Source: Streptococcus intermedius SK54 = ATCC 27335
GTDB taxonomy: Bacteria; Bacillota; Bacilli; Lactobacillales; Streptococcaceae
Reading direction: 5' to 3'
NCBI RefSeq assembly: GCF_000413475.1
Contig: NZ_ATFK01000001.1
Coordinates: 434,001 to 498,000, forward strand
DNA length: 64,000 nucleotides
A model generated the notes under the pieces. It was not told the origin of the DNA and did no database searches. It saw only the letters and a list, made by a program, of their open reading frames with translations. Made by a program: the position numbers and the translations under genes. Shown here piece after piece: positions 17,409-26,119 of this stretch. Each line of letters opens with the position of its first letter. Position 1 is the first letter of the stretch.

Positions 17409-18260
17409 ATGATTTTAATTACAGGTGCTAATGGACAACTTGGGACAGAACTTCGTTATCTTTTAGATGAACGCAACGAAGAGTATGTGGCAGTTGACGT
17501 GGCAGAAATGGATATTACCAATGCCGAAATGGTTGAGAAGGTCTTTTCCGAAGTGAAGCCAAGTCTAGTCTATCATTGTGCCGCCTATACAGCAGTTGAT
17601 GCGGCGGAAGATGAAGGAAAAGAATTGGACTATGCAATCAATGTTACAGGAACTGAGAATGTTGCTAAAGCAGCAGAAAAGCATGGTGCAACACTTGTTT
17701 ATATATCTACTGACTATGTTTTTGCTGGAGATAAGCCAGTTGGTCAGGAGTGGGAGGTAGATGATCAACCAGACCCTCAGACAGAATATGGTCGTACGAA
17801 GCGTATGGGAGAAGAACTTGTTGAGAAATATTCTAGTCGTTTCTATATTATTCGCACCGCTTGGGTCTTTGGAAATTATGGAAAGAACTTCGTTTTTACC
17901 ATGCAGAATTTAGCCAAAACACATAAAACCCTAACAGTTGTTAATGATCAGCATGGTCGTCCAACTTGGACACGTACGTTAGCCGAATTCATGACTTACT
18001 TAGCAGAAAATCAAAAAGAATTTGGTTATTATCATCTGTCAAATGATGCTACAGAGGATACGACTTGGTATGATTTTGCAGTAGAAATCTTAAAGAATAC
18101 AGATGTCGAAGTTTTGCCAGTAGACTCTAGTAAGTTTCCAGCGAAAGCGAAACGTCCATTGAATTCGACCATGAGTTTAGCTAAAGCTAAGGCAACCGGC
18201 TTTGTCATTCCAACGTGGCAAGATGCTTTGCAAGAATTTTATAGGCAAGGAAAGAAATAA
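17409..18260 (+). CDS. rmlD: dTDP-4-dehydrorhamnose reductase
   Basis: 283 residues. Last step of dTDP-L-rhamnose synthesis (NADPH-dependent reduction). The Rossmann motif is ITGANGQLGTEL at the N-terminus, the catalytic YGRTKRMGEE (YxxxK) lies mid-protein, and FIIRTAWVFG-type sequence (YIIRTAWVFGNYG) follows. ATG 17409 is chosen because AGAAAGGA lies at 17394-17401 and the extended -10 box is inside the longer frame from 17328. It is split from rmlACB at 30930, which is common in streptococci, and has its own terminator. Confidence 0.93.
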   Translation: MILITGANGQLGTELRYLLDERNEEYVAVDVAEMDITNAEMVEKVFSEVKPSLVYHCAAYTAVDAAEDEGKELDYAINVTGTENVAKAAEKHGATLVYISTDYVFAGDKPVGQEWEVDDQPDPQTEYGRTKRMGEELVEKYSSRFYIIRTAWVFGNYGKNFVFTMQNLAKTHKTLTVVNDQHGRPTWTRTLAEFMTYLAENQKEFGYYHLSNDATEDTTWYDFAVEILKNTDVEVLPVDSSKFPAKAKRPLNSTMSLAKAKATGFVIPTWQDALQEFYRQGKK

Positions 18261-18266
18261 GGTATA

Positions 18267-18295
18267 AGCAGCCGAAAGGTTGCTTTTCTCTTTTA
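18267..18295 (+). terminator. Rho-independent terminator of rmlD
   Basis: AGCAGCC GAAA GGTTGCT stem-loop followed by TTTCTCTTTTA. Confidence 0.8.
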
Positions 18296-18297
18296 TG

Positions 18298-18327
18298 TTA
18301 CACAAACTGTTCATAAAGTGGTATAAT
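18298..18327 (+). promoter_or_regulatory. Promoter of the rgp operon
   Basis: TTACAC (18298-18303), 18-base spacer, extended -10 TGGTATAAT ending at 18327; 36 bases before rgpA. It would drive the run of overlapping genes to 28579. Confidence 0.7.
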
Positions 18328-18362
18328 AGTATGGATTGTAAAATCTTGAAGTGAGGAAAATC

Positions 18363-19511
18363 ATGCAGCATGTATTCATTATTGGAAGTCGTGGTCTTCC
18401 TGCAAAATATGGTGGATTTGAAACTTTTGTAGAAAATTTGGTTGGACACCAGGTTTCACCACAGATTCAGTATCATGTGGCTTGCTTGTCAGATAAAGAA
18501 GCCTATCATCATTTTGACTACAAAGGCGTAGATTGTTTTACGATTCAAGCACCAAAATTTGGTCCAGCTCGTGTTATTGCCTATGATATGATGGCAATCA
18601 ACTACGCTTTGAAGTTAGTGAAAGAGCAAGAAATAGTTCAACCAGTTTTTTATATTTTAGGAAATACAATCGGAGCTTTTATTGCACCTTTTGCTCGAAA
18701 AATTCACAATGCCGGTGGTATATTTTACATCAATCCTGATGGTCTGGAATGGAAGCGTGCAAAGTGGGCAAAACCAGTTCAAGCTTATCTCAAGTATTCT
18801 GAAAAGTTGATGACTAAACATGCAGATTTGGTAATTTCAGATAATCAAGGAATTGAAATGTACATCAACAAGATCTATCCTTGGTCTAAAACGACTTTTA
18901 TCGCTTATGGAACAGATTTAAATTTATCTTCTTTGACAGATCAGACTACAAAAGTGCGTGATTTTTTTAACCAATGGCAGAGTAAAGAAAAAAATTATTA
19001 TTTGATTGTTGGACGTTTTGTTCCAGAAAATAACTATGAAAGTATCATCTGTGAGTTTATGAAGTCACAGACGCAGCGAGATTTACTGATTGTCTGCAAT
19101 CATCAAGGTAATGCTTATTTTGAAGAACTACGACAAAAAACAAATTTTGACCAAGATGAGCGAATTAAGTTTGTTGGAACGGTTTATGATCAGGAATTAT
19201 TGAAGTACATTCGTAATCAAGCCTTTGCTTATATTCATGGTCACGAAGTTGGTGGAACCAATCCTGGCTTGCTGGAGGCGTTGGCGCAAACGGATTTGAA
19301 CTTGGTTTTAGATGTCGATTTTAATCATCAAGTTGCAAAGGAAACTGCTTTCTATTGGCAGAAAGCAGATGCATCTTTAGTAGCATTGATTGACCAAGTA
19401 GATATGAAAGCCGATTTCTCCCAATTAGGGCAAGCTGCCAAAGAAAATATGAAAGAAAACTACACCTGGGAAAAAATTGTGGGTGAATACGAGGAATTAT
19501 TTTTATCATGA
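18363..19511 (+). CDS. rgpA: Rhamnosyltransferase RgpA (initiating beta-1,4-rhamnosyltransferase)
   Basis: 382 residues. The N-terminus MQHVFIIGSRGLPAKYGGFE is nearly invariant in the RgpA/GacB/SccB (Cps2T) family, which adds the first rhamnose to GlcNAc-diphospho-undecaprenol in group A/S. mutans-type polysaccharides. The GT4 C-terminal domain has VGRFVPENNY and the donor-site HGHEVGGTNPGLLEALA. ATG 18363 is used; GTGAGGAAA just upstream supplies the ribosome site, so the GTG at 18351 is not the start. Its last four bases overlap rgpB. Confidence 0.9.
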   Translation: MQHVFIIGSRGLPAKYGGFETFVENLVGHQVSPQIQYHVACLSDKEAYHHFDYKGVDCFTIQAPKFGPARVIAYDMMAINYALKLVKEQEIVQPVFYILGNTIGAFIAPFARKIHNAGGIFYINPDGLEWKRAKWAKPVQAYLKYSEKLMTKHADLVISDNQGIEMYINKIYPWSKTTFIAYGTDLNLSSLTDQTTKVRDFFNQWQSKEKNYYLIVGRFVPENNYESIICEFMKSQTQRDLLIVCNHQGNAYFEELRQKTNFDQDERIKFVGTVYDQELLKYIRNQAFAYIHGHEVGGTNPGLLEALAQTDLNLVLDVDFNHQVAKETAFYWQKADASLVALIDQVDMKADFSQLGQAAKENMKENYTWEKIVGEYEELFLS

Positions 19512-20443
19512 AAGTGACGATTCTCATGTCCACCTACAATGGTGAGCGATTTTTAGCAGAACAAATTGAGAGCATTAGGCAGCAGACCTATACAGACTGG
19601 CAGCTGTTAATTCGAGATGACGGATCTAAAGACAGGACGCGTGAGATTATTCAAGATTTTTGTCAAAAAGATAATCGCATTCGTTTTGTGAATCCTGATA
19701 GTGTCGAGAATGTTGGGGTTATTAAAAGTTTCTTTCATCTTTTGAAATATCAAACGTCAGATTTCTATCTATTTAGCGATCAGGATGACGTTTGGTTGCC
19801 TGAAAAAATTGAGCTGCAGCTGAAAGAAGCAGAAAAATATGATAATACGCTACCTTTACTTGTTTATATGGATTTAAAAGTAGTAGATCAAGAACTCAAT
19901 GTTGTTCATGAAAGTATGATTCAAACACAATCGGATCATGCCAATACAGAATTGCTCCAAGAATTAACAGAAAATACTGTGACTGGTGGCGTTTCGATGA
20001 TTAATCAAGCTCTGGCTGACTTATGGACTGGGCAGGAGGAGTATGACTTACTCATGCACGACTGGTATCTAGCTCTACTAGCTACAGCTTTTGGCAAGCT
20101 GGTTTATATTGATAAGCAGGGAGAATTGTATCGGCAACATTCGAATAATGTTTTAGGTGCAAGAACATTCAGAAAAAGAATGCAAAATTGGATTCGCCCG
20201 CATATTCTCTTTGCAAAATATTGGAATCTCATCCAAGCGAGTCAAAAACAAGCAAAGAATTTATTAGCTTTGCCTCTGACTACTCAAAATAAAGAAATGA
20301 TTGAAAATTTTGTGACAATCATGGAAGTACCTTTGACAGAACGATATAAGCGTCTATGGAAATATGGTTTCCGAAAAAATCGTACCTTCCATACTTTTGT
20401 CTTCACCACTTTGATTCTCACAAAATTTGCTTATAAGGAGTAA
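19508..20443 (+). CDS. rgpB: Rhamnosyltransferase RgpB (GT2)
   Basis: 311 residues. GT-A domain with KVTILMSTYNGERFLAEQIE, IRDDGSKDRTREI and FSDQDDVWLPEKI, the usual signature of alpha-1,3-rhamnosyltransferases (RgpB/GacC/SccC). It extends the rhamnan on the inner face of the membrane after RgpA. ATGA overlap with rgpA implies translational coupling. Near-normal length for the family. Confidence 0.9.
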   Translation: MKVTILMSTYNGERFLAEQIESIRQQTYTDWQLLIRDDGSKDRTREIIQDFCQKDNRIRFVNPDSVENVGVIKSFFHLLKYQTSDFYLFSDQDDVWLPEKIELQLKEAEKYDNTLPLLVYMDLKVVDQELNVVHESMIQTQSDHANTELLQELTENTVTGGVSMINQALADLWTGQEEYDLLMHDWYLALLATAFGKLVYIDKQGELYRQHSNNVLGARTFRKRMQNWIRPHILFAKYWNLIQASQKQAKNLLALPLTTQNKEMIENFVTIMEVPLTERYKRLWKYGFRKNRTFHTFVFTTLILTKFAYKE

Positions 20444-20445
20444 TG

Positions 20446-21252
20446 ATGGACTTATTTAGTCGAAAAAATATGATTCTCTTACGCGAGATGATTAAAACGG
20501 ATTTTAAATTACGGTATCAAGGAAGTTTAATTGGCCATCTATGGTCCATTTTGAAACCTTTACTTTTGTTTACGATTATGTATTTAGTTTTTGTGCGATT
20601 TTTAAGATTCGATGATGGAACACCACACTATGCTATTGGTCTTTTAGTTGGTATGGTAACTTGGAATTTCTTTTCAGAAGCTACAAATATGGGGATGATG
20701 TCTATTGTTGCTCGTGGTGATTTGCTTCGAAAACTTAACTTTTCCAAAGAGATCATTGTTATTTCTTCAGTTGTTGGTGCAGCAATTAACTACTCTATTA
20801 ATTTATTGGTTGTTTTCATCTTTGCTATAGTTAATGGAGTAGCAGTATCCATGGGCTGGTTTACAGTTATTCCGTTATTTGTTGAATTGATTTTATTTTC
20901 AACAGGAATTGCTTTTATATTAGCGACGTTATTTGTTAAATATAGAGATATTGGTCCGATTTGGGAAGTAGTGATGCAAGCAGGAATGTATGCGACACCT
21001 ATTATCTACTCTCTTACCTTTATTTTGCAACGTGGTCAAGTGACAATTGCAAAACTCATGATGTTAAATCCTTTGGCACAGATCATTCAAGATTTGCGGC
21101 ACTATATTGTTTTTTCAGGAAGCATGCGTGGCTGGGATTTAATTGGTCATAAAGGTGTTGCTATAGTGCCCTACATTCTTCCTTTCTTCATCTTTGGAAT
21201 TGGGTATTATATTTTCCACAAAAATGCTAAGAGATTCGCGGAGATTTTATAA
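20446..21252 (+). CDS. rgpC: Rhamnan ABC exporter, permease RgpC
   Basis: About 268 residues with six predicted membrane helices and the ABC-2 pattern (MIKTDFKLRYQGSLIGHLWSILKPLL, later FVKYRDIGPIWEVVMQ). It forms the channel that moves the lipid-linked rhamnan across the membrane, with RgpD as ATPase. AAGGAG at 20435-20440 favours the second ATG at 20446; the first, at 20443, is only two bases from it. Ends overlapping the rgpD start by one base. Confidence 0.92.
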   Translation: MDLFSRKNMILLREMIKTDFKLRYQGSLIGHLWSILKPLLLFTIMYLVFVRFLRFDDGTPHYAIGLLVGMVTWNFFSEATNMGMMSIVARGDLLRKLNFSKEIIVISSVVGAAINYSINLLVVFIFAIVNGVAVSMGWFTVIPLFVELILFSTGIAFILATLFVKYRDIGPIWEVVMQAGMYATPIIYSLTFILQRGQVTIAKLMMLNPLAQIIQDLRHYIVFSGSMRGWDLIGHKGVAIVPYILPFFIFGIGYYIFHKNAKRFAEIL

Positions 21253-22472
21253 TGTCAAATAAAAAAATTGCAGTAAAAGTTGATCATGTCAGTAAGTATT
21301 TTAAACTTCCTACTGAAGCAACGCAAAGTTTACGTACCAATTTAGTCAATTATTTTAAGGGGATTAAAGGCTATACGGAACAACATGTTTTAAAAGATAT
21401 TAACTTTGAGGTTGAGGAAGGTGATTTCTTTGGGATTGTGGGCCGTAATGGTTCAGGAAAGTCTACTCTTTTAAAAATCATTTCGCAAATTTATGTTCCT
21501 GAGAAAGGGAAAGTCACTGTCAATGGGAAAATGGTTTCCTTTATTGAACTTGGTGTTGGTTTTAACCCAGAATTGACTGGACGTGAAAATGTCTATATGA
21601 ATGGTGCTATGCTTGGTTTTACAACAGAAGAAATTGATGCCATGTACAATGACATTGTTGATTTTGCCGAATTACATGAATTCATGAATCAAAAATTGAA
21701 GAATTATTCAAGCGGAATGCAGGTTCGTTTGGCATTTTCGGTCGCGATTAAAGCACAAGGTGATGTTCTCATTCTTGATGAAGTTCTTGCAGTCGGTGAT
21801 GAAGCTTTCCAGAGAAAATGTAACGATTATTTTTTAGAACGAAAAAAATCTGGGAAAACAACTATTCTTGTTACGCACGATATGGGTGCTGTTAAAAAAT
21901 ATTGCAATAAAGCTGTTTTGATTGAGGATGGGTTGATTAAGGCGATTGGAAATCCTGATGATGTTGCGAATCAGTATAGCTTTGATAATGCTATTCAACC
22001 AACACAAGAGAAAGATACTTCTTCAGAGAATAAAATGAAACAAGTTGCATTAGTTGAGAACTTTGAAGTAAAATTGTTATCTCCAAATCAAGTCACGCCA
22101 GATGATGAGTTGAAATTTGAATTTACGTTTAAACAACTCCAAAACATTGAAACCCATATTGCTATGTCATTTGTTGATATTAACACTAATTATGGGTATT
22201 ATAATGATAATTCTATGGATTTAAAAATCGGTGGTACAGGCGAAAAGAAAGTCACTTATACATGTAAGCTTCCTTATTTAAACCGTGCTCGTTTAAGATT
22301 AGAAGCAACAGTTCGTGATACTGACAAGCGTGTTTTAGCTTTTGCAGTATCTTCAAAAGCTCCAATCGTCTTTATTGAACGGAATGATATTCTAGAGGAT
22401 GATAAATCTGCATTAGATTCTGCAACGGGCTTACTTGTTAGAAATGGAAGTTGGCAAGAATCGGACATATAA
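21252..22472 (+). CDS. rgpD: Rhamnan ABC exporter, ATPase RgpD
   Basis: 406 residues. Walker A GRNGSGKST (64-72), signature YSSGMQVRLAFS (about 153-164), Walker B VLILDEVLAVGDE and the H-loop VTHDMG. After the ATPase domain (to about 245) comes a C-terminal beta-rich domain of some 140 residues, as in Wzt/RfbE-type exporters where it recognises the glycan end. Works with RgpC. Confidence 0.93.
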   Translation: MSNKKIAVKVDHVSKYFKLPTEATQSLRTNLVNYFKGIKGYTEQHVLKDINFEVEEGDFFGIVGRNGSGKSTLLKIISQIYVPEKGKVTVNGKMVSFIELGVGFNPELTGRENVYMNGAMLGFTTEEIDAMYNDIVDFAELHEFMNQKLKNYSSGMQVRLAFSVAIKAQGDVLILDEVLAVGDEAFQRKCNDYFLERKKSGKTTILVTHDMGAVKKYCNKAVLIEDGLIKAIGNPDDVANQYSFDNAIQPTQEKDTSSENKMKQVALVENFEVKLLSPNQVTPDDELKFEFTFKQLQNIETHIAMSFVDINTNYGYYNDNSMDLKIGGTGEKKVTYTCKLPYLNRARLRLEATVRDTDKRVLAFAVSSKAPIVFIERNDILEDDKSALDSATGLLVRNGSWQESDI

Positions 22473-22497
22473 AACTTTACAAAACGAGGGCTGAATT

Positions 22498-24249
22498 ATG
22501 GTAAAGCGTATTTTATTTATCTCTCCAACTGGGACATTAGACAATGGAGCTGAAAAATCAATAACGAATTTAATGGTTTATTTATCTGAAATCGGCTATG
22601 ATATTTACAACGTCTATCCTGAAAATGGGCACCCGACTCATACAAGTTATAAAAGCAAGCTGTCTAATGCCAATGTTCACTTGTTTCCACTATCTACGAT
22701 AAAATGGTGGTGGGAAGAAGCACCTGGTGAATTACTATTTTCTAGAGAAGAACGTATTGCTTTTTATCAAAAGAATATTAAAGAAATACGAGATATTATT
22801 ATTGAGCAAGATATTGATTTAGTTATTTCTAACACGGCAAATGTTTTTCAAGGAGCTGTAGCAGCAGCTTGTGAGAATATCCCACATTTTTGGCTTATCC
22901 ATGAATTTCCAGAGAGAGAATTTGAATATTATGCCAAAAAAATGAAGTTTATTTTTGATAGTTCGGATAAAGTTTTTTCTGTACGGGGAAATCTAGCCCA
23001 AAAATTGGCTGAGTTAAATAATAATCCTGTTAATTTAGAAACATTTATTCCTTATACACAATTTACAACTGAAGCTTTGGCAGAGTCCAATCAAAGAAGA
23101 ATCGTTTCAATTGGTGTAATAAATGAAAATAAAAATCAAATTGAGCTTCTTAAAGCATATAAAAAACTTGGGAGCAATGATATTCCCTTAATTTTCATTG
23201 GTGGCTGGCAAAAAGAGGCGAAAGAGGAGTGCGATGCTTTTATTGAGAAATATGAATTAACTAACGTCCAATTTTTGGGTTATAATGACCAACCGTGGAA
23301 AAAAGTGACAGATTCAGATATTTGTATATATACTTCTAAATCCGAAGCCTTTCCTCTCGTTTTTATTGAATCTATTTTGAGGGGAGTTCCTACAATAGTT
23401 TCAAATAATAATGGCTATAAATCAGTGAAAGAGTATTTTGGTGTGGGTACGACATATCAGTTGGGAAATATTGACTCATTGGTTGATAAGATGGCAGATT
23501 TTCTTGAAAATTTCGATATACATAAGAATAATGCAGTTCTTGCAAGAGAGAGAGCTAAACAGCTTTATACACTTGATAAGTGTTATGATAGTTTACTTGC
23601 AAATATAGCATCCCTTTCAACAAGAACAGAGAAAACCCTACAAGCTCTTAGCCCCTTGTTAGGAGAAACATTGCCAAATCATTCCATATTGAATATAAAG
23701 AAGCAGCTTATTACGATTTTTTACGCACGAGCAGATGAAGAATTTTCGGAAACAAATAGTCTGAAATTTCCATTACAGTATGCAGATGAACTTTATTTTA
23801 AGATTCCATATGAAGCGGCTAGGTTGAGAATTGATTTATCTGAGGTTCCCAATTATTATAAAAATGTTAGCCTAAAAACTTACCATAAGCAGACAGAAGT
23901 GGAAGTTACTTTTACAAATGGACTTTTGCTTTCTAATGAATTACTTTTCGGGAAAAATGATCCTCAGCTTCACTATCAGATTGATACTGTTGGTGATTCA
24001 GAATTTCTTTTTTCGTATGAAATGAAAGATATTTTTGACCTTATGAAAGAAGGTTCGGTTTTGACTGAATTATCAGAGGCGAATGGACTTAACCAGAAAT
24101 TGCTGGGGAACATTACGGATTTGGAAGGACAGATTCAACAGTTAGAATGTGACTATCAAAAATTAGTTCATGAACACAATGCGGTTATAGGAAGCAGACG
24201 CTGGATCATTCCAACTAAAATTATTAACTTCTTTAGGAGAAGACAATGA
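22498..24249 (+). CDS. GT4 glycosyltransferase in the rgpE position
   Basis: 583 residues. The N-terminus (RILFISPTGTLDNGAEKSI) and the donor-site block SDICIYTSKSEAFPLVFIES-type sequence are those of a GT-B, family 4 enzyme. Residues after about 390 form an extra beta-rich region and then a coiled coil (LNQKLLGNITDLEGQIQQ), ending in the basic SRRWIIPTKIINFFRRR tail that may dock to the membrane. The gene occupies the place of rgpE, but RgpE/GacE proteins are GT-A transferases as far as I recall, so this looks like a non-homologous replacement. AGGGCTG is a weak ribosome site. It overlaps rgpF by four bases. Confidence 0.75.
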   Translation: MVKRILFISPTGTLDNGAEKSITNLMVYLSEIGYDIYNVYPENGHPTHTSYKSKLSNANVHLFPLSTIKWWWEEAPGELLFSREERIAFYQKNIKEIRDIIIEQDIDLVISNTANVFQGAVAAACENIPHFWLIHEFPEREFEYYAKKMKFIFDSSDKVFSVRGNLAQKLAELNNNPVNLETFIPYTQFTTEALAESNQRRIVSIGVINENKNQIELLKAYKKLGSNDIPLIFIGGWQKEAKEECDAFIEKYELTNVQFLGYNDQPWKKVTDSDICIYTSKSEAFPLVFIESILRGVPTIVSNNNGYKSVKEYFGVGTTYQLGNIDSLVDKMADFLENFDIHKNNAVLARERAKQLYTLDKCYDSLLANIASLSTRTEKTLQALSPLLGETLPNHSILNIKKQLITIFYARADEEFSETNSLKFPLQYADELYFKIPYEAARLRIDLSEVPNYYKNVSLKTYHKQTEVEVTFTNGLLLSNELLFGKNDPQLHYQIDTVGDSEFLFSYEMKDIFDLMKEGSVLTELSEANGLNQKLLGNITDLEGQIQQLECDYQKLVHEHNAVIGSRRWIIPTKIINFFRRRQ

Positions 24250-26006
24250 AACGATTATTAATTTATGTTCATTTTAATAAATACGATCATATCAGTCGAC
24301 ATGTATTTTACCAAATTGAACATATGCGGCCTTTATTTGAAAAACTTGTTTTTATTTCAAATAGCAAGTTAAGTCTATCTGAAGTAGAGAAACTTCGTGA
24401 AAAAAAATTAATTGACGAATTTATTCAACGTGAAAATACTGGTTATGATTTTGGAGCATGGCATGATGGTATGGCTTTAGTTGGTTTTGACAAGTTGAAA
24501 GAATACGATTCAATTACTGTGATGAACGATACTTGTTTTGGTCCACTTTGGGATATGAAACCTATTTATCAAAAATATGAGTCTAATTCAGAAGTAGACT
24601 TTTGGGGAATGACGAATCATCAGGAAGTTAAACAAAGAAATCTGTTCATTAATGAACATCTTCAATCTTATTTTATTTCTTTTAAAAATAGACTAGTTCA
24701 GTCAACCGTATTTCAAAATTTCTGGCAATCAGTTGAAAATTATATAGATGTACAAAAGGTTATTGATAATTATGAGACCCAGTACACCAAGAAATTTGTA
24801 GATGCAGGTTTTAAATATCAGACAATTTTGAATACGATTCCTTTAAAAGATGACTTTTTCCATAGTAACTTCACAATTCATTATCCGCATGTTTTATTGG
24901 AAAATCATGTTCCTTTTATTAAGATAAAAACATTTGATTTGACTCAACATTTATCTCCTTACTTACTGAAGGCAATTGAACAGGAATCAGATTATCCGAC
25001 AGAATTTATTTTATCTCATATGTCTGATATGAGTTTACCAACACCTCCATATTTGCTTGATAGAAAAGTATTAAAAGATAATCAATTTCAGTATTCAAAT
25101 CAAAAGAAAGTTGCGGTGCATCTCCATACTTATTATGTGGATCTTTTGGAAGAATTTTTAATAGCTTTTGAAGGTTTTCATTTTAATTACGATTTATTTT
25201 TGACAACAGATTCTGAGAAAAAGAAAGCGGAAATTGAAAAGATTTTAACAAAATATGGTAAGGTAGGTAAAGTTTATATTACTGGAAATCGGGGTCGTGA
25301 TGTTATTCCGATGTTGAAACTCAAAAAAGAACTGTCAAAATATGATTATATCGGTCATTTTCATACGAAAAAATCTCCAGAGTATCCGCATTGGGTAGGA
25401 GATTCATGGAGAAATGAACTTTTTGATATGTTAATCAAACCGGCAGATAAAGTTATAGCTAGTTTGGAAAATGATGAACGGTTAGGTTTAGTTATTGCTG
25501 ATATTCCATCTTTTTTCCGTTATACAAAGATTGTTGATCCGTGGAATGAAAATAAATTCGCAGATGATATGAACCTGCTCTGGGAACGAATGAATATTAA
25601 ACGGTCTATAGATTTCAATCAATTAAATACATTTGTCATGAGTTATGGAACCTTTATTTGGTTTAAATATACTGCTCTGAAACCGTTATTTGATTTGAAT
25701 CTGCAAGATGAAGATATTCCATCAGAACCACTACCACAGCATACCATTTTACATTCTATTGAACGAATTTTGGTTTATTTAGCATGGTCTCAACGTTATG
25801 ACTACGCAATCTCTAAAAATGAGATTTATATTACTCCTTTTGTGGATAATATCGTTTTAAATATTCGTCCAGATACCTTACCAAACACCTATATAAATTT
25901 CGATAATATTGGTGGTATTAAAGGTGCTCTGAAATATATTTATCGTGGACCAGGGAGTGCAATTAAGTATTTGCTGAAAAGATTAAAACGAAAATTTACT
26001 TCGTGA
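24246..26006 (+). CDS. rgpF: Rhamnan synthesis protein RgpF
   Basis: 586 residues, the usual length. Matches the RgpF family in RLLIYVHFNKYDHISRHVFY, ENTGYDFGAWHDGM and NDTCFGP near the N-terminus, and in the second half YITGNRGRDVIPMLKL and IGHFHTKKSP. RgpF/GacG elongates the rhamnan backbone with alternating alpha-1,2/alpha-1,3 rhamnose. ATGA overlap with the GT4 gene upstream. Confidence 0.92.
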   Translation: MKRLLIYVHFNKYDHISRHVFYQIEHMRPLFEKLVFISNSKLSLSEVEKLREKKLIDEFIQRENTGYDFGAWHDGMALVGFDKLKEYDSITVMNDTCFGPLWDMKPIYQKYESNSEVDFWGMTNHQEVKQRNLFINEHLQSYFISFKNRLVQSTVFQNFWQSVENYIDVQKVIDNYETQYTKKFVDAGFKYQTILNTIPLKDDFFHSNFTIHYPHVLLENHVPFIKIKTFDLTQHLSPYLLKAIEQESDYPTEFILSHMSDMSLPTPPYLLDRKVLKDNQFQYSNQKKVAVHLHTYYVDLLEEFLIAFEGFHFNYDLFLTTDSEKKKAEIEKILTKYGKVGKVYITGNRGRDVIPMLKLKKELSKYDYIGHFHTKKSPEYPHWVGDSWRNELFDMLIKPADKVIASLENDERLGLVIADIPSFFRYTKIVDPWNENKFADDMNLLWERMNIKRSIDFNQLNTFVMSYGTFIWFKYTALKPLFDLNLQDEDIPSEPLPQHTILHSIERILVYLAWSQRYDYAISKNEIYITPFVDNIVLNIRPDTLPNTYINFDNIGGIKGALKYIYRGPGSAIKYLLKRLKRKFTS

Positions 26007-26119
26007 AGTTTTTAAAATTCATTTTATCTTATTAATGAGCATTGATTAATCTTTCTATCAAAGATTATCAAGGCTTGTTTTTTAGTAATTTAAACAATGA
26101 ATTTTATTGGATGATAATT

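Noticed and set aside
22498..24249. Naming this gene rgpE
   Set aside because: Position fits, but the fold and motifs are GT4 with an added tail; orthology is not supported by what I can see.
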